Source: Phaeodactylibacter xiamenensis (GTDB lineage: Bacteria; Bacteroidota; Bacteroidia; Chitinophagales; Saprospiraceae). From it: a stretch of 64,000 bases of DNA. A program made the translations under genes and the position numbers. The notes beneath the pieces were generated by a model, which had not been told where the DNA came from, did no database searches, and saw nothing but the letters and a program-made list of their open reading frames with translations. The stretch is taken from the NCBI RefSeq assembly GCF_000759025.1, contig NZ_JPOS01000026.1, positions 38,593 through 102,592 on the forward strand, given 5' to 3'. Positions 34,270-43,603 of this stretch are shown here, piece by piece (positions within the stretch are counted from its first letter, which is position 1; every line of letters starts with the position of its first letter).

Positions 34270-36255
34270 ATGCATACTTTACAAAAAATCGGACTGGCAC
34301 TCTTTGCGGCGGCATTACTTTTGTTTATTGCAACCCTGGGGTTGGAAAAATACGAGCTGTCGGAGGCGCGGCTGACCAATGCTATTGACAATACATATCA
34401 CGTAGATGCCATCGTTGCGGCCGCTAAAGAGGAAGGCATTCTGGGCAACACCTATGCATCAAGTTTCAGCTTTGTGCCGGTGGTGGAAGATTTATTCCGG
34501 GAAGCAGGGGCCAACCTAAAGACTACGCCCCCGGCCAACTTCCCGGAAGATGGCAACCGTGCTGACTACGAGCTGCCTTCCTGGAAAGCCGAAAACTACC
34601 TACTGCCGGTGGTGAAAAAAGCCAGTACAGGACCCGTTTCCGATCAGCCGGTACTGTTTTGGTGGCTGACCGTAGGACTGGGGATACTGGGCGGGCTGCT
34701 GTACATACTGCCTAAGTTCAATCTCATTCCCGGCATCAAGCACGATCATCTTTACCACCGCAGCCTCACCCGGGGCTTGCGCCTGAGTGTGCGTGGCTTT
34801 TTCCTTGGCGCTACTATTTTGGGTGTGCTGGTGTACGGCATTTACTACATGGGCAAAGATTATTTCTGGCCGGGCATCACGTTACTGATCGGGCTGTTGA
34901 TCACCGGGCTGGTATTTTGGGTGCAGCGTTCTGCCTGGCGCACCCCGGCTAAGTCTGCGGCACCGGACCTTACGGGCTGGCTTGGCGTAGGGGCTGGCTT
35001 GTACCTCATCGCTTTTTATGTGCTGCTGTACTGGTCGCCTCGGCACATCACGAGCTGGATGCTTCTGGCAGACCCGCTGAGCTACACTTTGAATGGGGGA
35101 GAAGCCAGTCAGTGGTTTCTCTACGGTATGTTGTACACTTTGGTCATCCTGGTCATGGGCGTGCGTATGTTTGCCAAGTACATGCACAACAAATATCAGC
35201 AAATCCGTACGGCATCGGTGATGTTTTTTCAGACGGCCTTTGCGTTTCTGATTCCGGAAATATTAGTGCGCCTCAACTATCCGTATTACGACTTTAAGAA
35301 CATCTGGCCGCTCAACTACACCTTCTTTTTCGACTGGAACCTGGACAACCTCATCAACAGCGGGGGGCTGGGCATTTTTATGCTGGGTTGGGGCATTGCG
35401 CTGATTTTACTGGGCGTGCCCATCATCACCTATTTTTACGGTAAGCGCTGGTACTGTTCCTGGGTGTGCGGTTGTGGAGGGCTGGCGGAAACGATGGGCG
35501 ACCCCTACCGGCAGTTGTCCGACAAAAGCCTGCGCGCCTGGCAATACGAGCGTTGGATTATCCACGCGGTTCTGGTCTTTGCGGTAATCATGACCATGGG
35601 TGTCCTGTATTCCTACCTGCCCAAAAACGAGGTATGGTTCAGCCGGGGCAACTTCCTGCTGCTTATGATATTCACTTTAGCCGGTGCTATGGGCTACGCC
35701 TGGTACCGCTGGCGGAAAGGAGGCGTGGACATCGGTGCTACGGGCATGTATGTGGGGCTGGGCGTTACCGTCCTGCTCATCGGTATCTCAGGCTACCACT
35801 GGGCAACGGAAAGCGAGCAGTTTTTCTTTCTCAGCAGCGGAGAGACCCGTCAGTGGTATGGCTTCCTGATTGGGTCAGCATTTGCAGGCGTGGTGGGCAC
35901 CGGTTTTTACCCCCTTATGGGCAACCGGGTATGGTGCCGGTTTGGCTGCCCGTTGGCCGCTTATCTGGGGCTGGTGCAGCGGTTCAAATCTCGCTTCCGC
36001 ATCACCACCAACGGCGGGCAGTGCATCTCCTGCGGCAATTGCTCTACCTACTGTGAAATGGGTATCGATGTGCGCTGGTATGCGCAGCGGGGGCAGGATA
36101 TTGTACGGTCATCCTGTGTAGGCTGCGGCGTCTGCTCGGCGGTCTGCCCGCGCGGTGTACTCCGGCTGGAGAACAGCAGCGTGGATATTGATGAGCGGGC
36201 TACGGAAGTGCGGGCGCTGCACATTTCGGAGGAGCGTGGGGTGGAGTTGTATTAA
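34270..36255 (+). CDS. NosR/NapH-like membrane-bound 4Fe-4S protein
   Basis: A 661-residue membrane protein with about ten predicted helices, starting with an N-terminal anchor. Two Cys pairs precede the iron-sulfur region: YCSWVCGCGG and RVWCRFGCPLAAYLGL, the CxxxC(P) motifs typical of NapH/NosR/CcoG. Two classic 4Fe-4S motifs follow at residues about 585-600 (CISCGNCSTYCEM) and 616-630 (SCVGCGVCSAVCPRG). It moves electrons across or along the inner membrane. With the adjacent FAD protein it may supply reductant to a periplasmic enzyme; the final acceptor is not in the window, and NosZ and NapA are absent. Confidence 0.85.
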   Translation: MHTLQKIGLALFAAALLLFIATLGLEKYELSEARLTNAIDNTYHVDAIVAAAKEEGILGNTYASSFSFVPVVEDLFREAGANLKTTPPANFPEDGNRADYELPSWKAENYLLPVVKKASTGPVSDQPVLFWWLTVGLGILGGLLYILPKFNLIPGIKHDHLYHRSLTRGLRLSVRGFFLGATILGVLVYGIYYMGKDYFWPGITLLIGLLITGLVFWVQRSAWRTPAKSAAPDLTGWLGVGAGLYLIAFYVLLYWSPRHITSWMLLADPLSYTLNGGEASQWFLYGMLYTLVILVMGVRMFAKYMHNKYQQIRTASVMFFQTAFAFLIPEILVRLNYPYYDFKNIWPLNYTFFFDWNLDNLINSGGLGIFMLGWGIALILLGVPIITYFYGKRWYCSWVCGCGGLAETMGDPYRQLSDKSLRAWQYERWIIHAVLVFAVIMTMGVLYSYLPKNEVWFSRGNFLLLMIFTLAGAMGYAWYRWRKGGVDIGATGMYVGLGVTVLLIGISGYHWATESEQFFFLSSGETRQWYGFLIGSAFAGVVGTGFYPLMGNRVWCRFGCPLAAYLGLVQRFKSRFRITTNGGQCISCGNCSTYCEMGIDVRWYAQRGQDIVRSSCVGCGVCSAVCPRGVLRLENSSVDIDERATEVRALHISEERGVELY

Positions 36256-36419
36256 AGGTTCATGCAGGTTATTATGGTACAGTACTCCCAGTCAGGAGTC
36301 TTGTTGGTGCCTACTGCTGATCTCTAAGACAACGATGGCTTATTGGGGTAAGCAATGTTTTGAAAGTAAGAACTAATCCCTCGGGATAAATGTTAAAATG
36401 TGGATTAAAACGCTTACTA

Positions 36420-36653
36420 ATGGCAGTAACAATAGAGAGTAATTCAAAGGAGATAACGATCAAATTACCTATAGATTCCAGCTTGGAAGATATCCAACAG
36501 ATTCTAAAGTACTTTACTTACATTGACTTAGTAGGCAAAAGCAAGGCTAAACAGGAACAAATTGATGAACTGGCAAAGGAGGTGAACAAAGGTTGGTGGG
36601 AGCGGAACAAGGATCGCTTTAAAGGCAAGCCAGGATTTGAGGATATCGTATGA
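36420..36653 (+). CDS. Antitoxin-like partner of the PIN protein
   Basis: About 77 residues from the ATG at 36420 (an upstream in-frame ATG at 36390 would add ten). The protein is small and charged (EITIKLPIDSSLEDIQQILKYFTYIDLVGKSKAK...NKGWWERNKDRFKGKPGFEDIV). It stands 14 bases upstream of a PIN-domain gene, the typical antitoxin-toxin order. It has no well-known domain that I can name; the role follows from context. Confidence 0.68.
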   Translation: MAVTIESNSKEITIKLPIDSSLEDIQQILKYFTYIDLVGKSKAKQEQIDELAKEVNKGWWERNKDRFKGKPGFEDIV

Positions 36654-36667
36654 ATCCCTAGAGAGAA

Positions 36668-37120
36668 ATGAGAAGATCCTTTGTTCTGGATAGCAATATC
36701 ATATTCTCAGCTCTTCTTAATAGCAAGAGCCCGTTAGGGAAGTTTATTATTACATCAAATATTGACAAGGTTAAGTTTTACGCGCCTGAGTATTTGTCCA
36801 TTGAGATAGAAAGGCATTTTCCTAAGATCATCCAGATATCAGGTATGGAGGAAGCCGAAATCAGGAGACTGTTACTGGTTCTTTTTGATAAGATTGAGTT
36901 TGTATCTGACCAAATAATCCCCTTTGAGTTTTATGCAAAATCCGTGCCTCTGGTAAGAGGGGTCGATATGGATGACTTAGTTTTTGTAGCGCTGAACGAG
37001 TATTTGGATTCAACCTTATTGTGGACAGGAGACAAAGAGTTATACTATGCTTTAGAGAACAGAGGGTACAGTAAAGTGGTCAACTTCGAAAAGATAAAAG
37101 AGCTGTTTGATATTGATTGA
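36668..37120 (+). CDS. PIN-domain toxin
   Basis: A 150-residue PIN domain with the acidic set expected for metal-dependent RNases: SFVLDSNIIFSALL (first Asp), PEYLSIEIERHF (Glu), GVDMDDLVFVALNEYLDS (Asp pair) and LLWTGDKELYYALENRGY (Asp). Such toxins cleave RNA when not bound by antitoxin. It starts with AGAGAG-type ribosome contact after the antitoxin-like gene and converges on the gene at 37144. Confidence 0.87.
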   Translation: MRRSFVLDSNIIFSALLNSKSPLGKFIITSNIDKVKFYAPEYLSIEIERHFPKIIQISGMEEAEIRRLLLVLFDKIEFVSDQIIPFEFYAKSVPLVRGVDMDDLVFVALNEYLDSTLLWTGDKELYYALENRGYSKVVNFEKIKELFDID

Positions 37121-37143
37121 AGTGGGACCTTGTCATTTTTGTT

Positions 37144-37425
37144 TTATGCTTTAACAGAGGGTACAAACGATCTCCCTAGCCATTGCCTGTACTTCTGAAT
37201 TACAACATCATGGATGATATGGTTAGCAGGGTCTGCACTTTCGGTAATGGCTTGCTCCAGTTCCGCTTGTTCTGTTTCGCTGAGTTCATCCCAGAAGTCC
37301 GTATCTGATTTGACCCGGTTGCCAATGAATTCAGTAACCAGTTTCTTGAGCTCCTCCAGGGATTCGACATCATCAATATTGGCTATCATTTCTAATATTC
37401 CACCTTTGATTTCTAAACTGCTCAT
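37144..37425 (-). CDS. Orphan antitoxin-like small protein
   Basis: A 93-residue helical acidic protein (LEIKGGILEMIANIDDVESLEELKKLVTEFI...DTDFWDELSETEQAELEQAITESADPANHI). The final HDVVIQKYRQWL resembles the toxin-contacting tail of addiction-module antitoxins common in Bacteroidota. No RelE/ParE-like toxin follows on this strand within 180 bases (37426-37610 has no gene), so it appears to be an orphan antitoxin. Confidence in the function is moderate. Confidence 0.65.
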   Translation of the reverse strand: MSSLEIKGGILEMIANIDDVESLEELKKLVTEFIGNRVKSDTDFWDELSETEQAELEQAITESADPANHIIHDVVIQKYRQWLGRSFVPSVKA

Positions 37426-37610
37426 ATATGGACCATTTAAGTGTTTTTTGCTGTACTTAACCTTACAACTTTAAGGAACAAGTTTTCGGATAAATCAGTT
37501 TCGAAATACCTTCTTTAAGCAGAAAAGCCAGGCTGCTTTCAAAAATAGACCTTAACCTGAGCACTAAGCCACCAGGAAACGCCATTCCAAAAGCAACCTG
37601 CCTTCACCTT

Positions 37611-39041
37611 TTAATCCGCCGTGCGAATCACCGTAGACCGCTGAATCCAGCAAGGCACAAAAAAGGATTCACCCGCTTTGAGGTTGCGGATGAAGACATC
37701 TTCCCGGTTCGGCATATACTGCCGGTAGCGGCCAATGAATTTGTTGGCTTCTTCGCTTACAGAGGGATCTACCTGTTTGGCTTTCTGCCAGGCATCAATA
37801 GCCGGCCAGGTGACGATTTGACTGTCCCAGCCCCGTCCAGGGCCACAAAGCGGGCCACTTGAGGCGTACAACCGGCCGATGAGGATATAGGGCTCGCCCC
37901 AGTCCCCGCGGATTTCTGCGGCGCGCTCCGCCCACTGCCGGGCCTTGGGGAAGTTGCGCAGATGGACTTCGTAGATTTTGGCATTGTTGAGGGCGTACTT
38001 GGCCTGCTTTTCGACGGACTCCTCCTCTTCAATCGCTTTCTCAAAGGCGACGATGGCTTTGGCATACTCCGCTTCCCGCAGATAGATGTAGGCCGAATCG
38101 GCCTTGCCAGCTTCCGGTCGGCAGTTTTCATTGCCGATGCGGATCAGTTGTTTCATGCGTTCATCATCGGTGGAGCATTCGGCAAACTTCAGGCGGCTGT
38201 ATACGGTACGCACCACATCGCAATCGGTGGGGTTGGCCTCAAAGTCGGGATAGTACTTGTCCATGTAGTAGTCGCAGGGGTAAAAGCCTTTGACCGTCTC
38301 AAAGTACTCCAGCCGTACCGGTGTATACTCTTCGATGATCTGCCAGCGCTCGCAGGCTGTGCCTTTGCAGTCTTCCAACCCTTTCTCAATCATGGCCCGG
38401 AGTATGCCCTGATAGTGATAGGCTTCCTCCTGCTCTATTTGGCCGGCATCGTACAAGTCGACCAGCAAGGATGCCATTGGGTTGACTACAAAGTCCGGCG
38501 CGTCCAGGCTATCCTGATCAATAGCCGACTTGAACATGCTGTATATTTCTTCTTTGGAGGCCCGGTCGCGGTATTTGTAAAACAGGTCAAAGGCTTTACG
38601 CCCCTGAATATAGCCGCCCTCCGGATAGCAGCGGTCGATCTCATCGTAAATGCTGAAGATCGTGTCCACATAAGCACTTTGTAGCGCCTCATCCTGGGTT
38701 TGGCTGATGAAGTATTCGTAGAAACGGATGCCATCGGCATAAACCGTATTGCGCTGCCCATCGGCTGCGGGAGCTACCGCATAGACCTTTTTCCACAATG
38801 CAAATGCCTGATCCCAGTCGCCGGCCCGCAAAAAGTCACGGTAAAGCACGTAGTTGGTCTCCGCATCGTCCGGGCTTGGCGCGTCGCGGAATTTAGGGCA
38901 GGGGCTGAGGTCCTCCTCCGGTTCCGGCGTGGGTGCAGGAACTTCAGTTGTTGTTTCCGTTACAGGCTCTGTCGTTTTGGGCGTACAGGCAGCAATAAGG
39001 AGCAGTGCCGCGAATGCCCACCAGCGTTGATTCATTATCAT
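37611..39041 (-). CDS. TPR-containing lipoprotein
   Basis: About 476 residues; the ATG at 39041 (or 39035) is chosen because it opens a lipoprotein signal (MNQRWWAFAALLLIAACTPK) while a longer frame begins inside the neighbouring gene. A Thr/Glu/Pro-rich linker is followed by TPR-type helical hairpins (NYVLYRDFLRAGDWDQAFALWKK, AYIYLREAEYAKAIVAFEKAIE, AKYALNNAKIYEVHLRNFPKARQWAERAAEI). A Gly-rich loop (SSGPLCGPGRGWDSQIVTW) precedes the tail. A minus-strand -7-like TATTTTTG lies at 39071-39078. It is likely a periplasmic scaffold at the outer membrane; function unknown. Confidence 0.8.
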   Translation of the reverse strand: MIMNQRWWAFAALLLIAACTPKTTEPVTETTTEVPAPTPEPEEDLSPCPKFRDAPSPDDAETNYVLYRDFLRAGDWDQAFALWKKVYAVAPAADGQRNTVYADGIRFYEYFISQTQDEALQSAYVDTIFSIYDEIDRCYPEGGYIQGRKAFDLFYKYRDRASKEEIYSMFKSAIDQDSLDAPDFVVNPMASLLVDLYDAGQIEQEEAYHYQGILRAMIEKGLEDCKGTACERWQIIEEYTPVRLEYFETVKGFYPCDYYMDKYYPDFEANPTDCDVVRTVYSRLKFAECSTDDERMKQLIRIGNENCRPEAGKADSAYIYLREAEYAKAIVAFEKAIEEEESVEKQAKYALNNAKIYEVHLRNFPKARQWAERAAEIRGDWGEPYILIGRLYASSGPLCGPGRGWDSQIVTWPAIDAWQKAKQVDPSVSEEANKFIGRYRQYMPNREDVFIRNLKAGESFFVPCWIQRSTVIRTAD

Positions 39042-39154
39042 TATCCCTTTGATTTTTGCTGAAACATACGCAAAAATAAAGAGTTTATCGGGACGGTCTG
39101 ATGGATGTTGGGGATAGATTTCCCACCTAAGCCATTTTGAATGCTGCCTGCCTT

Positions 39155-40411
39155 TTACCTTAGAATGGCAATTTCCCCGGTTTGCACCTGCTCTTCTCCC
39201 TGACAAACCCATTGCAGCGCATACTGCACCACACCCGCATTCACAACTTCGCCGCGGTAGAAGCCATCCCAGCGTTCAAAAGGGTCCTGCGTAGCAAAAA
39301 TGCGGTTGCCCCAGCGGTCATAGATTTCAAAGGTTAGCAGCTCCGGTATAGCGTAAGGGTTACTGATGCCGTAGGTGTCGTTCAGCCCATCGTTGTTGGG
39401 GGTGAAGGCTGTTGGCAAAAAGATGGTATTGCAATCCAGGTCGTCCGGGTCAATTACATTGAAGACGATGCGGTCGCGGGCGATACAGGAAGTTACCGTA
39501 TCAGAAATGGTCACTTCATAGCTGAGCTCACCGGCTTCGGTTGGCGTGATGACGGGCTCTGCTGCGAACGGATCAGAAATGCCATCCGTGGGCGACCAGC
39601 TGAAGACCGTGCCGCAGGTTTTGCTCAATTCCACATTGAAGTCATCTCCCAGAAAGAGGTTGACGATATTGGCGTCCCGCTCGATACGGTCCGGGGCATC
39701 GTACAGTTCGCGGACCTCCAGTTCATTCAGGGCACGGTTGTACACCCGTAGTTCGTCGATCAGGCCATTGAAGGGGAATTCCGTAGCATTTTTGCAATCG
39801 CTGTCGCCAATGATGAGGTCCCCATCGTTGTTCACATTGATGCGCTCCAGGGTGCTGAATACATTGATGAGCTCCCCGTTGAGGTGTAAGCGTACCCGCC
39901 CGCCCTGCCGTACGATCGTCAGGTGTTGCCAGCAGCCCGTATTGGTGATTTGGTGGGTGGCAATGGTCCTCCGGTCATTGGTTTCGAAGAAAAATGCGCT
40001 GATAGTCCGGCTGGAAGGCGTGTAGATGATGTAAAATTCATTGCCGCCGAAGCAGCTGGGGCTGCGCTTGGACAAAAGGTACTGCGTGCCGGCCCCGCCC
40101 CGTGGCTTGAAATAAAAGCTGACCGAGACATCCTCATTGTCAAACTCATCGTTGACCGGTCCGCCCAGAATGACGATCTCATCATCCTGCCCGTCGAAGG
40201 AAATGGCGTCGTTTTCCGCTCCGCAGGTGTAGTAAGGATTGCCGGTAATGGCCCCGGTGTTGGCTGTATTGCCGGTGGCATCGTTGGTGCTGCCATCAAA
40301 GCGGTAGTGCGCTACAAGGCCAGCCGTGGTTTGGGCGGCAAGCTGGGCAGCCAGCACAAAAATAAAGGTAACAGTGATTGGGATCGTCTTCATGTACAGA
40401 TTACTTTTCAT
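39155..40411 (-). CDS. LamG-domain surface protein with T9SS type B signal
   Basis: About 418 residues from ATG 40411 (40393 equally possible, both open a signal peptide ending LAAQLAAQ). Residues about 30-220 form a concanavalin/LamG domain (GLVAHYRFDGSTNDATGN, VSVSFYFKPRG, WQHLTIVRQGGRVRLHLNGEL, FNGLIDELRVYNRALNELEV), a typical carbohydrate or protein binder. An Ig-like segment follows. The C-terminus is a type B (CHU_C) T9SS signal: FLPTAFTPNNDGLNDTYGI, FEIYDRWGNRIFATQDPFERWDG, GVVQYALQWVC and GEIAILR. Its tail overlaps no gene after start correction; 113 bases separate it from the TPR lipoprotein. Confidence 0.88.
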   Translation of the reverse strand: MKSNLYMKTIPITVTFIFVLAAQLAAQTTAGLVAHYRFDGSTNDATGNTANTGAITGNPYYTCGAENDAISFDGQDDEIVILGGPVNDEFDNEDVSVSFYFKPRGGAGTQYLLSKRSPSCFGGNEFYIIYTPSSRTISAFFFETNDRRTIATHQITNTGCWQHLTIVRQGGRVRLHLNGELINVFSTLERINVNNDGDLIIGDSDCKNATEFPFNGLIDELRVYNRALNELEVRELYDAPDRIERDANIVNLFLGDDFNVELSKTCGTVFSWSPTDGISDPFAAEPVITPTEAGELSYEVTISDTVTSCIARDRIVFNVIDPDDLDCNTIFLPTAFTPNNDGLNDTYGISNPYAIPELLTFEIYDRWGNRIFATQDPFERWDGFYRGEVVNAGVVQYALQWVCQGEEQVQTGEIAILR

Positions 40412-40448
40412 CCAGTATCTAACGGAAATGCCGGTTTGATATTTTGGG

Positions 40449-40766
40449 CTACCCAAACAGATTGCCCAAATTGCCCATGCCGGGAGGCAGCATGTTCTTC
40501 ACCATTTCCTGAGTAGCTTCGGCCTCTTTTGCAGCAGCAGCGGACAATGCTTTGTTGGTGGCGTCGAGGACCAGGTCCTGTACCATTTCCACATCCTCCC
40601 AGTCCAGCTTTTCGCGGTCAATCTGAATATCTGTAATTTCCCGGTTGGCATTAGCGACCACCTTTACCGCGCCGCCCTGAGCGGTGCCTTCCACCATGAT
40701 TTCTGCCAGTTTTTGGCGCATCTCTTTTTGGCGTTCTTCCATATCGCCGAGCATGTTTCCAAACAT
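40449..40766 (-). CDS. YbaB/EbfC nucleoid-associated protein
   Basis: A 105-residue protein from the ATG at 40766 (MFGNMLGDMEERQKEM); a start four codons upstream is possible. Coiled N-terminus, then the conserved GGAVKVVANANREITDIQID and VEMVQDLVLDATNKALSAAAA blocks. The dimer binds DNA and is linked to recombination gene clusters in many bacteria; here it lies alone after the LamG gene. Minus-strand TACCTTTG at 40793-40800 could be its -7 box. Confidence 0.9.
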   Translation of the reverse strand: MFGNMLGDMEERQKEMRQKLAEIMVEGTAQGGAVKVVANANREITDIQIDREKLDWEDVEMVQDLVLDATNKALSAAAAKEAEATQEMVKNMLPPGMGNLGNLFG

Positions 40767-40960
40767 CGTTCTGATCATTTTTAATCCGTGCACAAAGGTA
40801 GGTAAATCTGCTGAGGATTAGGTTAGCCTGCCTGCGAATGCTGGTCCCCCCGGCTTTGAGCATATTTGGCTGGCTTTAAGATAAAGGAGCATGAGCATGC
40901 TGCAAATGAACATTCTGCAAAGTAATTTCTTTCCTTAGCGTATCAAATTACCGTTGCATC

Positions 40961-41881
40961 ATGAACCCGAGCGCCCGGAAAGCTGCTGAAAAGCTGTTTC
41001 GCTTTTTCTTCAACCCCTCCTTCCGGCACCGGTTTGAGCGGGTTATTCTGGGGCTGTCCATTGGCAGTTTTCTCTTACACTTGCTGCTAATCTTTCTGCA
41101 TGACCTGCAGTGGGTGGACTTCGGACAGTCAGCTGATGAGCTGTTCATTAGCCCGATTACAGCGATTTACACGCCGTTTTCCTTCATTCTCGTATTTGAG
41201 GTGTATATGCTGGTGTACCACCTGCCTGATTCCTTTACCATTTCCATCGGCAAGCAGTATGAAATTATTTCCCTGATCGTCGTGCGCCGTATCTTCAAGG
41301 ATATTTCCAAGCTGGATATTTCAGAAAGCTGGGGCATAAGTTATCGCAACCAACTGCTGGCAGCGGACATGCTCTGTATTTTGGTACTCTTTGGCCTGAT
41401 TTTCTGGTTTTACAAACTGCGGCAGCAGCGGCCCCGGCTCAAACAGCCTTCTAAAATTGATGAGTTTGTAGTGAAGAAAAAGGGCATCAGTGGCATACTG
41501 GCCCCAACGCTCTTCGTACTGGCCATTTACAGCTTCGGCACCTGGATACTTGACTTGCAGCAATTCAATATCGGGCAATTGGAGGAGCTGCCTGATATAA
41601 ATAAGGTGTTCTACAACGAGTTTTTCACTCTGATGATCCTCTTTGACGTGCTCATCCTGATGATTTCTCTGCAGTATACCGATAATTACAGTCAGCTCAT
41701 CCGCAACGCCGGCTTTGTGATTTCAACGGTCCTCATCCGCCTGTCTTTTACGGCCGAGGGGCTGTTCAATCCGGTGCTGATCACGATCGGGGTGCTGTTT
41801 GGTACGCTCATGCTGGCCCTGTACAACAAAATGGGGCGGCTGGAGGCTGATCGCGCCAATGAATCCCGGGAGCTCACTTAA
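40961..41881 (+). CDS. Membrane protein of unknown function
   Basis: A 306-residue protein with about six membrane helices (for example residues 25-47, 65-90, 133-152, 183-202, 225-245, 270-290). Basic N-terminus (SARKAAEKLFRFFFNPSFRHRFERV). No domain recognised; the pattern of short loops resembles an ion-channel-type sensor only loosely. It starts a two-gene run with the VWA protein 36 bases downstream, so their functions may be linked. Confidence 0.75.
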   Translation: MNPSARKAAEKLFRFFFNPSFRHRFERVILGLSIGSFLLHLLLIFLHDLQWVDFGQSADELFISPITAIYTPFSFILVFEVYMLVYHLPDSFTISIGKQYEIISLIVVRRIFKDISKLDISESWGISYRNQLLAADMLCILVLFGLIFWFYKLRQQRPRLKQPSKIDEFVVKKKGISGILAPTLFVLAIYSFGTWILDLQQFNIGQLEELPDINKVFYNEFFTLMILFDVLILMISLQYTDNYSQLIRNAGFVISTVLIRLSFTAEGLFNPVLITIGVLFGTLMLALYNKMGRLEADRANESRELT

Positions 41882-41917
41882 TCAACACAACGCCTTTTTG
41901 AGTGTTACGCATAGCGT

Positions 41918-43543
41918 ATGGCAATGACAGAGATACAAGAACAACTGGAGCAGGAGTATCAGCGCTTCGTGGAGTTTGGCAATCTGCTAGACCGCAAAAT
42001 GCGCCGCTACCTCGTGCACTACCTTCAGAATAAGCTGGAGCCGGGTCGGCATGTTGTCCCGGAACTCAACGATCAGTATTATGCTTATTTTCAGCAGGCA
42101 CTGGATGAGCTGTTCTCCATACCGGGGCTGCTGGACCTGGCAGAGGGAAATGCCAAAATTACCAAACAGGTGGTGCTGGATATCCTGCGCTGGCTGCGCA
42201 AATCCTATGACAAAGCCCGTGCTAAGAATCCCTATGAAGATGAGCTGCAGCGACTGGAAGGCTGGGCTATAACCCCCATGCATGTCTTTGTGCGCCGCTG
42301 GCCCAACCTGCCCACTTTTCTGCGCACACAGTACAGCCGGGAAGAGATTGATTCGAACTTCTACCAGCACCGTTTCCAGCAGTTGATCGGAAACAAGGAT
42401 TTCGATGAGCTCACCGCCGATGAAAAAGCCGGGGCAGAGCGTCTCCTCAAGGATGTGCTCGCCCAATGGGATGCCCGCCTGCACGCCAAAATCCTGGACT
42501 TCCAACTCAAAAAGCTGGACGAGGAAAAAGAAGCCTTCACCGCACTGGTGGAAAAAAAAGTGGATGAATACCAGAAGCTCTACGAGCTGGTCTCGCCTTT
42601 CTCCGACTACCTGGGCTGGGATATGTCGCGGGAGCTTTGGGAAGAAACTTCCTTTGATATCCTGGAGCAATACAACGAGCTGCTTGAAGATGAGCGCTCC
42701 CTGAAGGAACTGGCAGAAATGCTGGGCCGGATGCGGGAGGCGGAAATCGAAATCGAGGAAGAAACCTTCGAGAAAACCATCATCCGGCAGGAATGGAAAG
42801 TAGACGAAACGGCAAAGGCCGAGATCGTCGGCGTACACGAAAGCGACGACCTCAACAACCTCCTGAGCGCCGAAGCCAGCTTGCTTGGTGATGAGGACAC
42901 TGAGCTACTCTTCCTGAAAAAGTACGCCGACAAAAACCTAATGACCTTTCGCTACGAAGACCGCAAACTGGTGCGCAGCGAGGATCAGCTCACTGAAATC
43001 AATCAGCGGGTGCGGCAAAAGGAGAAAGGACCTTTCATCGTATGTGTGGATACGAGCGAGAGCATGACCGGCCGGCCAGAGCAGATTGCGAAAGTCCTGT
43101 GCATGGGCATTCTCAAAATGGCGATCAATGAGAACCGCAGAGCCTACCTGATCAACTTCTCAAGGGGCATCAAAACCCTGGACCTTTACAATATCGCCGA
43201 CTCCATCGATGAAATTGCCGCCTTCCTGCGCATGTCCTTTTACGGGGGCACAGATGTCAGCCTGGCGCTGTACGAGACTATCCGGCAGCTCAAGGGCAAC
43301 GACTATGAAGATGCAGATGTGCTTATCATCTCGGATTTTATCATGTACAAGATTGACGACGATGTGCTAAGGGAGGTCCGGTACTTCCAGCAGAATAAAG
43401 GTACGCAGTTCCATAGCCTGACCCTAAGTGAGGAGGCTAACCCGGAAGTCCTGGAATTCTTTGACACCAACTGGGTCTACGACCCCAAACAAAAAGGGGT
43501 CATCCGGGAGCTGACCGCAGGACTGCAGGAGATACGGCACTGA
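41918..43543 (+). CDS. VWA-domain protein (ViaA/CoxE-like)
   Basis: A 541-residue soluble protein. An N-terminal helical part of about 350 residues is followed by a von Willebrand A domain with an intact MIDAS metal site: Asp-x-Ser-x-Ser in CVDTSESMTGRPEQ, Thr in YGGTDVSLAL and Asp in VLIISDFIMYK. ViaA/CoxE proteins of this shape usually work with a MoxR AAA+ ATPase (RavA in E. coli) to assemble metal or redox cofactors. No MoxR ATPase is visible in this window; only the membrane protein upstream and an ECF sigma factor downstream are adjacent. Confidence 0.85.
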   Translation: MAMTEIQEQLEQEYQRFVEFGNLLDRKMRRYLVHYLQNKLEPGRHVVPELNDQYYAYFQQALDELFSIPGLLDLAEGNAKITKQVVLDILRWLRKSYDKARAKNPYEDELQRLEGWAITPMHVFVRRWPNLPTFLRTQYSREEIDSNFYQHRFQQLIGNKDFDELTADEKAGAERLLKDVLAQWDARLHAKILDFQLKKLDEEKEAFTALVEKKVDEYQKLYELVSPFSDYLGWDMSRELWEETSFDILEQYNELLEDERSLKELAEMLGRMREAEIEIEEETFEKTIIRQEWKVDETAKAEIVGVHESDDLNNLLSAEASLLGDEDTELLFLKKYADKNLMTFRYEDRKLVRSEDQLTEINQRVRQKEKGPFIVCVDTSESMTGRPEQIAKVLCMGILKMAINENRRAYLINFSRGIKTLDLYNIADSIDEIAAFLRMSFYGGTDVSLALYETIRQLKGNDYEDADVLIISDFIMYKIDDDVLREVRYFQQNKGTQFHSLTLSEEANPEVLEFFDTNWVYDPKQKGVIRELTAGLQEIRH

Positions 43544-43568
43544 TAATTTTTGTGCGTCGTTAAACCCT

Positions 43569-43603
43569 TGTGCGTTTTGAAAGTCTTACCTTCAAAACGC
43601 ACA
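43569..43603. promoter_or_regulatory. Perfect dyad over the sigma-factor start
   Basis: The 13-bp arms tgtgcgttttgaa (43569-43581) and ttcaaaacgcaca (43591-43603) are exact inverted repeats, 9 bases apart. They cover the GTG that opens the sigma-factor frame, and ttgtgcgt also occurs nearby at 43550. It could be an operator, or in RNA a hairpin that limits translation. Confidence 0.65.
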
